Below are positions 8,339 to 13,910 of a stretch of 15,719 bases of DNA, piece after piece (positions within the stretch are counted from its first letter, which is position 1; every line of letters starts with the position of its first letter). Under the pieces are notes generated by a model, which had not been told where the DNA came from, searched no databases, and saw only the letters and a program-made list of their open reading frames with translations. Source of the stretch: CAVALG01 sp963630555 (GTDB taxonomy: Bacteria > Bacillota > Clostridia > Oscillospirales > Acutalibacteraceae); contig CAVGND010000037.1 in assembly GCA_963630555.1 (NCBI GenBank), positions 1-15,719 of the forward strand, in the 5' to 3' direction. The position numbers and the translations under genes were made by a program.

Positions 8339-8398
8339 TTATTGTTATGCTCTTTTTTAATTAATTTTTTGTTTTCACACATTTCTTGATCAAAATAC

Positions 8399-8427
8399 TT
8401 TACATTTAAGTCTGCGTATGGTAAAAT
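8399..8427 (+). promoter_or_regulatory. Strong sigma-A-type promoter facing away from the surface operon
   Basis: The -35 box TTTACA (8399-8404) is followed by a 17-bp spacer and the -10 box TAAAAT (8422-8427), preceded by TGG as in an extended -10. Predicted start is near 8434. No plus-strand gene follows; transcripts would meet the terminator at 8498-8521. This is the best promoter in the segment and would drive the surface operon only after inversion. Confidence 0.7.
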
Positions 8428-8472
8428 ACACTATGTAAAAATGTGTTTGTTGAATTTACAAACCATTTAAAC

Positions 8473-8494
8473 GCAACATAATGAGAATTATGTT
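8473..8494 (-). repeat. Right inverted repeat (IRR) of the putative invertible segment
   Basis: Perfect 22-bp reverse complement of 8215-8236, with arms CAACATAA and TTATGTT around the spacer TGAGAA. It lies 26 bp from the stop codon of the recombinase gene. The outer flanks of the two copies differ, so the conserved part is about one recombination core. Confidence 0.85.
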
Positions 8495-8497
8495 TCC

Positions 8498-8521
8498 GCC
8501 GCCGATTTCGGTGGCTTTTTT
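8498..8521 (+). terminator. Rho-independent terminator catching the OFF-orientation transcript
   Basis: GCCGCCG (8498-8504), loop ATTT, CGGTGGC (8509-8515; one G-U pair), then six T (8516-8521). It functions in the plus direction, about 65 bp after the predicted start of the outward promoter and ahead of any antisense entry into the recombinase gene. It has no other plus-strand gene to serve, which supports its role in the switch. Confidence 0.75.
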
Positions 8522-9363
8522 CATATTATAAGCCGCATATTCTCCATACGCTGGCGGTGTTCCGTGCCGGTGGAAATAATATAAATTCGTGTTGTGTTTA
8601 TACTTGAATGACCTAAGATATCGGCAAGTTTTGCAATATCTTTTTCAATCCCGTAAAACACCCTTGCGAACAGGTGGCGCAGGTTATGCGGAAATACTTT
8701 TTGCGGATTTACATTTGCTTCCTCGCATAAGGCTTTCATTTCACGCCAAATGTTTGTGCGGCTTATCGGCTTGCCCGTCCTTGTTACAAAAATCATACCG
8801 CTTTTAATATTTTGCTCTGCTGCGTAGCAGAGCAATTTTTCTTTTAGTTCGTTCACAATAAATACCGAGCGTGTTTTTGCTTTGCAGTTTACAACTGCCT
8901 CGCCCTGTTTTACCGCCTCAACCGTTATATATTGCAGTTCGCTGACGCGGATGCCTGTGCCGCATATAGTCTGCAAAATAAGATTAAGTCTTTCATTGTG
9001 TTTGCGTTCGGCTGTTCTGCAAAGCCGTGTATATTCTGCTTTTGTCAGTTCCTTATCTTCGGGGCAGAATACCTGCTGTTGAAGTTTCAGCGACTTCACC
9101 TTTAAATCGTGCCAGCCTAAAAAAGCAAATAAACTGTTGATACTTGCAAGCATAGAATTAACGCTCCGCACGGCATAATTTTCCTGTAAGCGTTTTTTGT
9201 ATGCAATCACGGTTTCTTTTGTAATGTCAGCGCTCTGCATATATACAGAAAACGCTTTAACATCACGAATATATTTTTCAACTGTTATTTCGCTCCTTTC
9301 CTCTAAAATCAGATGCTCCTTAAATTCGGCAATCGCTTTTGCCGTAATAAATCGTCCTTTCAT
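8521..9363 (-). CDS. Tyrosine recombinase, probable DNA invertase of the adjacent promoter switch
   Basis: 280 aa, the size of XerC/D-like recombinases. It has an N-terminal SAM-like core-binding domain (about 10-95) and a C-terminal catalytic domain. The full catalytic set is visible: Arg139 (GTGIRVSEL), Lys163 in the beta-hairpin (KAKTRS), His226 and Arg229 (HNLRH), His252 (LGHSS) and nucleophile Tyr261. The ATG at 9363 has GGAGG 9 bases upstream. The gene ends 26 bp from the right inverted repeat, so it probably acts on the pair of 22-bp sites. It could instead be the element integrase, but its position 8-9 kb from the tRNA scar and beside the switch favours an invertase. A promoter lies at 9446-9474. 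Confidence 0.9.
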   Translation of the reverse strand: MKGRFITAKAIAEFKEHLILEERSEITVEKYIRDVKAFSVYMQSADITKETVIAYKKRLQENYAVRSVNSMLASINSLFAFLGWHDLKVKSLKLQQQVFCPEDKELTKAEYTRLCRTAERKHNERLNLILQTICGTGIRVSELQYITVEAVKQGEAVVNCKAKTRSVFIVNELKEKLLCYAAEQNIKSGMIFVTRTGKPISRTNIWREMKALCEEANVNPQKVFPHNLRHLFARVFYGIEKDIAKLADILGHSSINTTRIYIISTGTEHRQRMENMRLII

Positions 9364-9416
9364 CTTAATTTACCTCCGAGTATTTTTCTAATATTTTACC
9401 CGAAAAGTATGAAAAC

Positions 9417-9471
9417 AAAAATCGTCGTCCCAAAAGGGTTGTGGTATGTTACCTTGGAAAGAACGATTTTT
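9417..9471. repeat. Inverted repeat over the recombinase promoter (possible operator)
   Basis: AAAAATCGT (9417-9425) is repeated as ACGATTTTT (9463-9471). Extending inward, the two arms stay similar on opposite strands (a T, a C-rich stretch, then AAGG). The right arm overlaps the recombinase -35 box and the left arm lies just after its predicted start. This placement suits a repressor or autoregulatory site controlling recombinase expression. Confidence 0.45.
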
Positions 9472-9474
9472 CAA
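9446..9474 (-). promoter_or_regulatory. Promoter of the recombinase gene
   Basis: On the minus strand, -35 TTGAAA (9474-9469), a 17-bp spacer, and -10 TAACAT (9451-9446). Predicted start is near 9440, giving a leader of about 75 nt before the ATG at 9363. Confidence 0.6.
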
Positions 9475-9499
9475 GTTATTTTTTGAAATTTCAGGAAAG

Positions 9500-9528
9500 T
9501 TGTAAAATCCGTTGAAATATGATAAAAT
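9500..9528 (+). promoter_or_regulatory. Promoter of the DUF1653-like/HTH gene
   Basis: -35 TTGTAA (9500-9505), a 17-bp spacer, and -10 TAAAAT (9523-9528), about 30 bp before the ATG at 9559. It is divergent from the recombinase promoter, so the two genes share one control region. Confidence 0.65.
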
Positions 9529-9558
9529 ACTTTCACAGAATCATTAAGAGGTGAGCGT

Positions 9559-10272
9559 ATGGGCAGGCAACGGAACAGGAGAATATTTGCCGGATTTTAC
9601 AGACGGTATGACGGCAAGTATATTTATGTTGTGGCAGTTGTCCCCGACGCTGACACCGATGAAAAAGTCGTAATTTTTCATTACGGAACCGATGCCTGCG
9701 GTTGCAAGTATTACACAATAACGAAAAAATCTTTTTGTGAGCAGGTAGAGGTAAACGGAGAATGGGTAGACAAGTTCACCCGTCAGCCGCAGGTGAAAAT
9801 TACGGATACGCATATTTCAAATTTGGAAGATGCAGGCTTTCCCGGTCCTATCCGTAAAAAGCAATCAAAGGATGCGGAAGAACTGCTTTATGAGAACCGC
9901 ACTTACCGCAGTGCCGAAACATATACCGATTATGCAAAAGATATCTGCAAAAACTATAAATCGGATGTGCGTAAATACAATTTGTGTGTTACACAAAAAC
10001 GGTATATTGGCGTTTCGGGCAAAACGGATTTTAATATACTGAAAGAAGATATAACTTTTTTAAATGACTGTCTTAAAACCGTGCTCAAAAGCTATGCCGC
10101 ATATTTTAAGGAAAGATATATAAACGGAATGTCGATTCGGAAATATGCGGAAGAACACGGAATGAACCGCGGCAGTGCCGACTACATCAATAAAAAATTT
10201 ATTTCCGAGCTTGCGGCGGTGCTGAAAGCTCGGGACGATTCGGACGGCGTATGCCGACTGAGTAAAAAGTAA
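9559..10272 (+). CDS. DUF1653-like protein with C-terminal helix-turn-helix
   Basis: 237 aa. Residues about 10-76 resemble a DUF1653 fold: GFYRRYDGKYIYVV, then VVIFHY, then SFCEQVEVNGEWVDKF. Residues about 180-225 (FKERYINGMSIRKYAEEHGMN) look like a sigma-70 region 4-like helix-turn-helix. The middle is charged and unrecognised. The start has GAGGTG 6-7 bases upstream and a good promoter. It is divergent from the recombinase across 195 bp, an arrangement often seen for a regulator and its target, so control of the recombinase or switch is possible. Such DUF/HTH proteins are common on mobile elements. A clear terminator follows. Domain assignments come from pattern reading and are moderately sure; function is unknown. 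Confidence 0.75.
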   Translation: MGRQRNRRIFAGFYRRYDGKYIYVVAVVPDADTDEKVVIFHYGTDACGCKYYTITKKSFCEQVEVNGEWVDKFTRQPQVKITDTHISNLEDAGFPGPIRKKQSKDAEELLYENRTYRSAETYTDYAKDICKNYKSDVRKYNLCVTQKRYIGVSGKTDFNILKEDITFLNDCLKTVLKSYAAYFKERYINGMSIRKYAEEHGMNRGSADYINKKFISELAAVLKARDDSDGVCRLSKK

Positions 10273-10292
10273 ACAGCATAACAAATACATTT

Positions 10293-10323
10293 AGCATCTG
10301 CTCAAAAGGCAGGTGCTTTTTTT
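10293..10323 (+). terminator. Rho-independent terminator after the DUF1653-like gene
   Basis: AGCATCTGC (10293-10301) and GCAGGTGCT (10309-10317) form a 9-bp stem with one G-U pair, followed by seven T (10317-10323). It closes the 9559-10272 transcript. Confidence 0.8.
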
Positions 10324-10334
10324 GCGCCCAAATT

Positions 10335-10433
10335 ATTATGTCAAAATTATGTCAAAAAATCAGTGGTTTACCGAATAAGGAATAGAGGGACAAATTTCAT
10401 GCTGTGAATATGTATTGTGACAAAATTATGTCA
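10335..10433 (+). repeat. Short direct repeats ATTATGTCA
   Basis: ATTATGTCAAA occurs at 10335 and again 12 bp later at 10347, and ATTATGTCA recurs at 10425-10433. These lie just upstream of, and interleaved with, the larger iteron-like array before the small HTH gene. Confidence 0.5.
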
Positions 10434-10580
10434 TCTATGTAGTTGAATCGGCATGAAAAGTGAGGGGATAAATTTTTTGGTTGTAGCCCATAGGATTTTT
10501 TCCTTTGAATAAGTGTAGGGATAAATATTTGGTTGTACCCTATCCGCTTTTTTGCCATGAAAAGTAGAGGGCAAAATTAC
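10373..10580 (+). repeat. Iteron-like direct repeat array upstream of the HTH replication-type gene
   Basis: Four related units end in GGG(A/C)(T/C)AAAT-like cores, near 10387, 10465, 10518 and 10569. The last three are spaced about 52 bp apart, and two are followed by TTGGTTGTA. The best units read GAAAAGTGAGGGGATAAAT and GAATAAGTGTAGGGATAAAT. Closely related sequences lie at 13252-13720, inverted on the plus strand but in the same orientation relative to their gene. Such repeats usually bind a replication initiator or act as repeated operators. Confidence 0.65.
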
Positions 10581-10609
10581 ATAACCATTCGAAAGGAGTT
10601 GGTGCAGAT

Positions 10610-10930
10610 ATGATTGCAACCGTGCAGAAAGAGAATTTCAAGGAGGAAAAAGTGACAGAAAAATTTTCAATCATCTCAAACCGCATAAGCGACTACCGAT
10701 TGAAACCGAGAGATTATGCCGTCTACTGCTGTCTTGTAAAACACTGCGATAAAAACGGCGCCTGCTTTCCGTCACGGCGGCTGATTGCCGAGGAATGTTG
10801 TATTGATAAAAAGACAGTAGACGCAGCGATCCGAAGTCTTGAGAAAGCGGGACTTGTAAAAAAGAAAAAACGCCGCAGACAGGACGGTTCAAACACAAGC
10901 AATGCCTACACGGTCAAGTTATTTCGGTAG
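10610..10930 (+). CDS. Small helix-turn-helix (HTH_36-like) protein, replication-associated type
   Basis: 106 aa from the ATG at 10610 (AAGGAG 11-12 bases upstream). A GTG at 10652, directly behind AGGAGG with a 5-base gap, would give 92 aa and may be the real start. Residues about 20-100 form a winged helix-turn-helix: LKPRDYAVYCCLVKHC, then SRRLIAEECCIDKKTVDAA, then SLEKAGLVKKKKRR and the closing wing SNAYTV. This domain is typical of small initiator-like or DnaD-like proteins on plasmids and phages. It sits behind the iteron-like array, which suits binding to those repeats, and lies upstream of the mobilization genes. A role in replication or copy control of the excised element, or in transcription control, is inferred. 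Confidence 0.75.
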   Translation: MIATVQKENFKEEKVTEKFSIISNRISDYRLKPRDYAVYCCLVKHCDKNGACFPSRRLIAEECCIDKKTVDAAIRSLEKAGLVKKKKRRRQDGSNTSNAYTVKLFR

Positions 10931-11135
10931 TGTAATTTTTTCGTACAGGGTGGTGTAAGAAACGGTATCGCAGAACTATACCCATAGAACTAAACCCACT
11001 GAGTATATATTACAGCAGAATAAAGAAATAAGGAGTAAATATTTTCTCTGCCGAAACAGCCGCAGAAAACGCCCTGTGCGCCGAGCAATCGAAAAATCGA
11101 GAAACACCCGACCGAGCCATGCAAAGGCAAAATAC

Positions 11136-11167
11136 GGCGCTGTAAACGGCGTGTGCGCCCCTTTTTT
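11136..11167 (+). terminator. Possible terminator upstream of mobC
   Basis: GGCGC (11136-11140) and GCGCC (11155-11159), a 14-nt loop, then CC and six T (11162-11167). The stem is short, so this is tentative. It could separate the small HTH gene from the mobilization genes. Confidence 0.35.
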
Positions 11168-11215
11168 CTTTTCTGCTGTGGTAACAGACAGAATACCGCA
11201 GGGTGGCACCTTTGT

Positions 11216-11235
11216 ACTCTCCCTTTTGGGAGAGT
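11216..11235. repeat. 8-bp perfect hairpin in the mobC leader
   Basis: ACTCTCCC, loop TTTT, GGGAGAGT. It has no following T-run and lies 100 bp before mobC. It may be part of the transfer origin or a leader structure. Confidence 0.5.
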
Positions 11236-11334
11236 GCGAGCATCGCAGACGGCTGGTCGCCGGCAAAGCCGACCCCTGCCGCTGCTGCTCGGCGGGCAGA
11301 AGCCCTGCACCCACTTTTAGAAACGGAGTACGAT

Positions 11335-11646
11335 ATGAAAAACAAAAAACTAAGCATCCGCATCAGCGAACAAGACCTCGCCGCCATCCACCGAAAAGCA
11401 AACACGGCAAATCTGTCTGTAACGGACTATGTTACACGTTCCTGCCTCAACAAACAAATCGTTGTGGTGGACGGACTTGAAAATATTATCCGAGAGCAAA
11501 AGGCAATCGGTAAAAACCTAAACCGACTCACACTGCTTTGCAATATGGGCAGAGTGTCGGTTGCCGATCTGTCCGAAGTGAAGGATGAGTATGCAAGGTT
11601 GAACGAACTTCTTTGTTCTCTGCTTGACAGAAGGCGGTGGCAGTGA
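11335..11646 (+). CDS. mobC: MobC-like relaxosome accessory protein
   Basis: 103 aa. The start is the ATG at 11335 behind CGGAG (11324-11328), not the longer upstream frame, whose extra 44 residues are low-complexity and unlike the family. The N-terminus KKLSIRISEQDLAAIHRKA, then SVTDYVTRS, matches the ribbon-helix-helix DNA-binding part of MobC proteins. The C-terminal half (NIIREQKAIGKNLNRLTLLC, then KDEYARLNELLCSLL) is the usual helical part. Its stop overlaps the relaxase start (TGATG), so the two are translationally coupled. MobC proteins bind at oriT and help the relaxase to load and nick. The gene looks intact. Confidence 0.85.
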   Translation: MKNKKLSIRISEQDLAAIHRKANTANLSVTDYVTRSCLNKQIVVVDGLENIIREQKAIGKNLNRLTLLCNMGRVSVADLSEVKDEYARLNELLCSLLDRRRWQ

Positions 11647-12575
11647 TGGCGACGGTAAATTTAATACAAAGCAAGCGTTCCCAATCGAAAGCCGGACTCA
11701 AATTTATTCTTTCCTACTGTAAGCGCGACAGCAAAACCATTTGCGGAGATAAAAAACTGATCGGCGGTGTGAACTGCGTTGCCGAAAGCGCATACCACGA
11801 AATGCTGTCTACCAAAATGCGGTACGGGAAAACGGACGGCAGAATGTTTTATCATCTGGTGCAGTCCTTCTCGCCTGAGGAAAGCATTACTCCCGAAACC
11901 GCGCACGAAATTGCTTTGAAGTTTGCGGAACGGGAGTTCCCCGAATATGAAGTCTTGGTTGCTACCCATACCGACAAGGCGCATATCCATTCGCATTTTA
12001 TTATCAACAGCGTAAGCTGTGAGAACGGATATAAGCTCCGCCCGCCTAAAGATTTTATAGAGCAGTTACGAAACGCTTCGGACAAGCTGTGTATGGAGTA
12101 CGGGCTGTCGGTTATACCTTCTCAGCAGAAAAAGAAAATTATACGGCAAATATCCTCAAAAGAATACCGCTCGGCTGTGCGGGGTGAAAGTTATAAAATG
12201 CAGCTTGCGGCGGCGATAGACGACGCGATGGCGGCAGCTCGGTCAAAGCAGGATTTTATTCGGCTGATGGAAGCCGAGGGTTACGGTGTGGTATGGACGG
12301 ACGAAAGAAAATATATCACTTATATCACGCAGGACGGAAAGCGATGCCGTGACCGCAGCCTGCACGAAGAAAAATATCTTAAGGAGAATATGGAATATGA
12401 ATTCGGAATACGGGAGATTATCCTCGGAGGAACTGAAAGCGAGAGCGCGGCAGAGTATGCAGAGAGCCGCCGAAGCGAAGCCCTGCGTAACGGTGACCGA
12501 GCCGAACTGGAAAGGAATGCTCGATATTTTTGTCATTCAATCAACTCCTATATATTTATCTTTTTCGGCAAGTAA
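11646..12575 (+). CDS. MOBP-type relaxase, C-terminus truncated
   Basis: 309 aa from the ATG at 11646, which overlaps the mobC stop. A GTG three codons upstream is possible, but MATVN is the usual opening of this family. The relaxase/mobilization nuclease domain fills about 1-250. A Tyr near 24 (ILSYCKRD) is the likely nucleophile, and the metal-binding HUH motif HTDKAHIHSHFIIN (His108, Asp110, His113, His115, His117) is complete. Relaxases of this family often run to 400-500 aa. Here the frame ends in the unlike tail CHSINSYIFIFFGK just after a probable recombination junction near 12526-12530. The nuclease core could still nick, but normal C-terminal contacts may be lost. The element would need transfer machinery supplied in trans, since no type IV secretion genes are seen. 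Confidence 0.85.
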   Translation: MATVNLIQSKRSQSKAGLKFILSYCKRDSKTICGDKKLIGGVNCVAESAYHEMLSTKMRYGKTDGRMFYHLVQSFSPEESITPETAHEIALKFAEREFPEYEVLVATHTDKAHIHSHFIINSVSCENGYKLRPPKDFIEQLRNASDKLCMEYGLSVIPSQQKKKIIRQISSKEYRSAVRGESYKMQLAAAIDDAMAAARSKQDFIRLMEAEGYGVVWTDERKYITYITQDGKRCRDRSLHEEKYLKENMEYEFGIREIILGGTESESAAEYAESRRSEALRNGDRAELERNARYFCHSINSYIFIFFGK

Positions 12576-12597
12576 TATCTTGCTCTATAAGTCTTAA
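12397..12597 (+). CDS. Small ORF overlapping the relaxase 3' end, probably truncated
   Basis: 66 aa from the ATG at 12397, with AAGGAG 10 bases upstream. It reads MNSEYGRLSSEELKARARQS, then RAAEAKPCVTVTEPNWKGM, and then changes character after about residue 45 at the same junction that ends the relaxase. The coherent, charged N-terminal part and its own ribosome site suggest the beginning of the next gene in the mobilization operon, cut off by rearrangement. It could also be an out-of-frame shadow. I do not recognise a family with confidence. Confidence 0.35.
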   Translation: MNSEYGRLSSEELKARARQSMQRAAEAKPCVTVTEPNWKGMLDIFVIQSTPIYLSFSASNILLYKS

Positions 12598-12633
12598 TAC
12601 CTTCTGTTATTCCGAATTCAGGAAATATGAAAA

Positions 12634-12969
12634 TCAGAATTGTTTCAGGTAGATAACGCTCGGCTTGCCCTGACCTTGCCTTTTGCGCTGTATTAAATCT
12701 GCTGCTTCAAGCTCTGCAAAAAGCTTGCATACCTTTTCGTGACCGAAGTGTAATTTTTCCTGAGCAGATTTTATTGTGAAGTATTGATATACTCTGCCTT
12801 GCTTATCTATCCAGTTGTTTTTAACGGACAGATACATTCGGTCGAGCAAAATACCATATAGCATTTTTGCATCTGTGGAAACCGATTTGTACTTTTCTTC
12901 AAATAACGCTTTCGGGACTTTATAGAAAGCAAAATTCTGGGCGTCGCTTATCTTAAAATATTTGTTCAT
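12634..12969 (-). CDS. RepA_N-domain replication initiator, short form
   Basis: 111 aa from the ATG at 12969 (GAGGTG 5 bases upstream). The frame extends 15 codons further, but those residues read through the ribosome site. Nearly the whole protein is the RepA_N domain: YFKISDAQNFAFYKVPKALF, then DAKMLYGILLDRM, GRVYQYFTIKSAQEKLHFG and a closing wing GKPSVIYLKQF. RepA_N initiators of Firmicutes plasmids are normally two to three times longer, with a host-specific C-terminal domain. Here the protein stops right after the winged-helix region, so it is either truncated or a stand-alone DNA-binding version. Upstream lie a small Cys-rich gene and an iteron-like, hairpin-rich region. It suggests that part of the element derives from a RepA_N plasmid. 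Confidence 0.8.
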   Translation of the reverse strand: MNKYFKISDAQNFAFYKVPKALFEEKYKSVSTDAKMLYGILLDRMYLSVKNNWIDKQGRVYQYFTIKSAQEKLHFGHEKVCKLFAELEAADLIQRKRQGQGKPSVIYLKQF

Positions 12970-13052
12970 TGCATCACCTCGTTTTCTGTATTGATTTGGT
13001 GCCGAAATCGGCATTTTTTTCGTTTGTGCGACTCTTAAATTCTTTGCAAGGG

Positions 13053-13241
13053 TTATTTACCGTCTTTGCTAATCACGCTCCTTTTTGGCTTGTATTTAGG
13101 GCAACAAACAATCTTTGCACGGTAGCTTTGCTTGCAATCATTTCTGCATTTTCTGCAAAGTCTGTTATATGTTCGTCTGCCTGTTTCGGGATTGATGAAG
13201 TAATCCCATTCCTGTTTTTGCTTTTTTGATAATTTTGGCAT
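13053..13241 (-). CDS. Small basic Cys-rich (zinc-ribbon-like) protein
   Basis: 62 aa from the ATG at 13241, chosen because GAAAGGAG lies about 8 bases upstream; the frame opens six codons earlier. The N-terminus MPKLSKKQKQEWDYFINPE is followed by a Cys cluster (RLCRKCRNDC, then IVCCPKY) that could bind zinc. The protein is strongly basic. It is 83 bp upstream of the RepA_N gene on the same strand and probably co-transcribed. Its ribosome site overlaps the first copy of the iteron-like motif. Its role is unknown; small Cys-rich proteins of this kind are common near replication genes of Firmicutes elements. Confidence 0.7.
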   Translation of the reverse strand: MPKLSKKQKQEWDYFINPETGRRTYNRLCRKCRNDCKQSYRAKIVCCPKYKPKRSVISKDGK

Positions 13242-13251
13242 TTTTAAAACT

Positions 13252-13720
13252 CCTTTCACTTATTTGCACAAGACCTCCGAAATGCACACCCATTTCAAAG
13301 GAATTAGAGGAAATTTTTTTAATAATTTTTCTTCTCGAAAATTAACCCCTCTACTCATTTGGACAAAGGGGTGCCAAATGGACACCCAAAATGAGTAGTC
13401 TCAAGAAAATGTTCACAAAAAATTCACACATTTTCTTGCTTAAGGAAATTAAAAAGTCCCTTCACTATCTCCAAGTGAGATACTGTTTTGTACACCCTTA
13501 AAAGCAGATTTCCAGAAAAATTCTTAAAAAATACCCTTCACTTGTTTGAACTGAGAAGGGAAAAAGTCAGGGTGTTTTTACAGAAAATTTATATTTTCCT
13601 TTTCATAACTTTTCTGTAGCGAGCAGACCGTTTTTACTCCTGCGGTGAAAAAACGGTAAAAAACATCTCGTCAGGGCTGCCCTGAAACCCATTTGAAATT
13701 TATCCCTTCACTTATTTGGA
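13252..13720 (-). repeat. Iteron-like repeats upstream of the RepA_N gene
   Basis: Five copies of a CCCTTCACTTATTTGgAc-like motif start at 13252, 13346, 13458, 13534 and 13704 on the plus strand. Copies at 13252 and 13346 are less exact. Read on the minus strand, in the direction of the RepA_N gene, they give CAAATAAGTGAAGGGATAAA, the motif also seen upstream of the small HTH gene at 10610. Several are followed by ACACCC. A replication origin or an initiator-repressed promoter region is the likely meaning. Confidence 0.65.
13351..13398. repeat. Nested inverted repeat in the origin-like region
   Basis: Outer arms CTACTCATTT (13351-13360) and AAATGAGTAG (13389-13398); inner arms GGGTG (13369-13373) and CACCC (13383-13387). 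One iteron-like copy lies inside the left arm. A hairpin of this size could be a replication or transfer nick region. Confidence 0.6.
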
Positions 13721-13765
13721 ATTGACCCTCGTTTTGACACCCTGTTTTGAAGAAAAAAGTTTTGG

Positions 13766-13797
13766 AAAATAAAAATGCCGCCCGAGTTTTCAGGCGG
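13766..13797 (-). terminator. Probable minus-strand terminator
   Basis: On the minus strand an 8-bp stem (CCGCCTGA, loop AAAC, TCGGGCGG, one U-G pair; 13797-13778) is followed by a T-rich run (13776-13766). It would stop leftward transcription entering the origin-like region, although no minus-strand gene lies directly to its right. Confidence 0.5.
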
Positions 13798-13813
13798 TTG
13801 TTCCTTGTGCGAT

Positions 13814-13842
13814 TTGATTTTTAATGAGATTTAAAGTATAAT
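13814..13842 (+). promoter_or_regulatory. Promoter of the LysR-type gene
   Basis: -35 TTGATT (13814-13819), a 17-bp spacer and a perfect -10 TATAAT (13837-13842). Predicted start is near 13849, about 60 nt before the ATG. Confidence 0.7.
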
Positions 13843-13910
13843 TTAATTGTGGCTGTTTTCTGTTCTTTTATGGTGCAGAGAACGATTAAATTTATCATAT
13901 AGGTGGTGGT

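Larger units (their letters stand above)
8237..8472. promoter_or_regulatory. Putative invertible promoter segment (phase-variation switch)
   Basis: This AT-rich, non-coding 236-bp segment lies between two perfect 22-bp inverted repeats, upstream of the two-gene surface operon and next to a tyrosine recombinase gene. It contains a good plus-strand promoter (8399-8427) that in this orientation points away from the operon. It also holds an 11-bp hairpin (8298-8338) and a weaker minus-strand promoter candidate (8251-8280). If flipped, the strong promoter would start transcription near 8274 toward the lipoprotein gene, with a leader of roughly 85 nt. Inversion has not been observed here; it is inferred from architecture matching known invertible promoters. 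Confidence 0.75.
10931..11334 (+). other. Structured leader of the mobilization genes, candidate oriT region
   Basis: About 400 bp without a credible gene, GC-richer than the surroundings. It contains a GGCGC/GCGCC stem with a following T-run (11136-11167), a perfect 8-bp hairpin ACTCTCCC-TTTT-GGGAGAGT (11216-11235) and further GC-rich inverted repeats near 11250-11310. Open frames crossing it on both strands overlap each other and the start of mobC and look spurious. The origin of transfer of MOB-type elements is normally just upstream of mobC and the relaxase, so oriT is expected here. The nick site was not identified. Confidence 0.4.
13260..13910. other. Gene-free, origin-like region
   Basis: About 650 bp without a credible gene. 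Besides the direct repeats it contains a large nested inverted repeat (13351-13398), inverted arms ACCGTTTTT/AAAAACGGT (13627-13635 and 13649-13657), the short palindrome TCAGGGC-T-GCCCTGA (13671-13685), a probable minus-strand terminator near 13778 and the lysR promoter. Repeats and hairpins beside a RepA_N gene suggest a replication origin, now probably inactive or used only after excision. Confidence 0.5.

Noticed and set aside
11076..11480. 134-aa plus-strand open frame crossing the mobC start
   Set aside because: It overlaps mobC in another frame, lacks a good ribosome site, and its composition reflects the GC-rich hairpin leader. Overlapping minus-strand frames in 10976-11405 are rejected for the same reason.
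12243..12536. 97-aa minus-strand frame opposite the relaxase as a gene
   Set aside because: Only its first few codons and the ribosome site look real; the remainder is antisense of the relaxase gene, so it is treated as a junction remnant.
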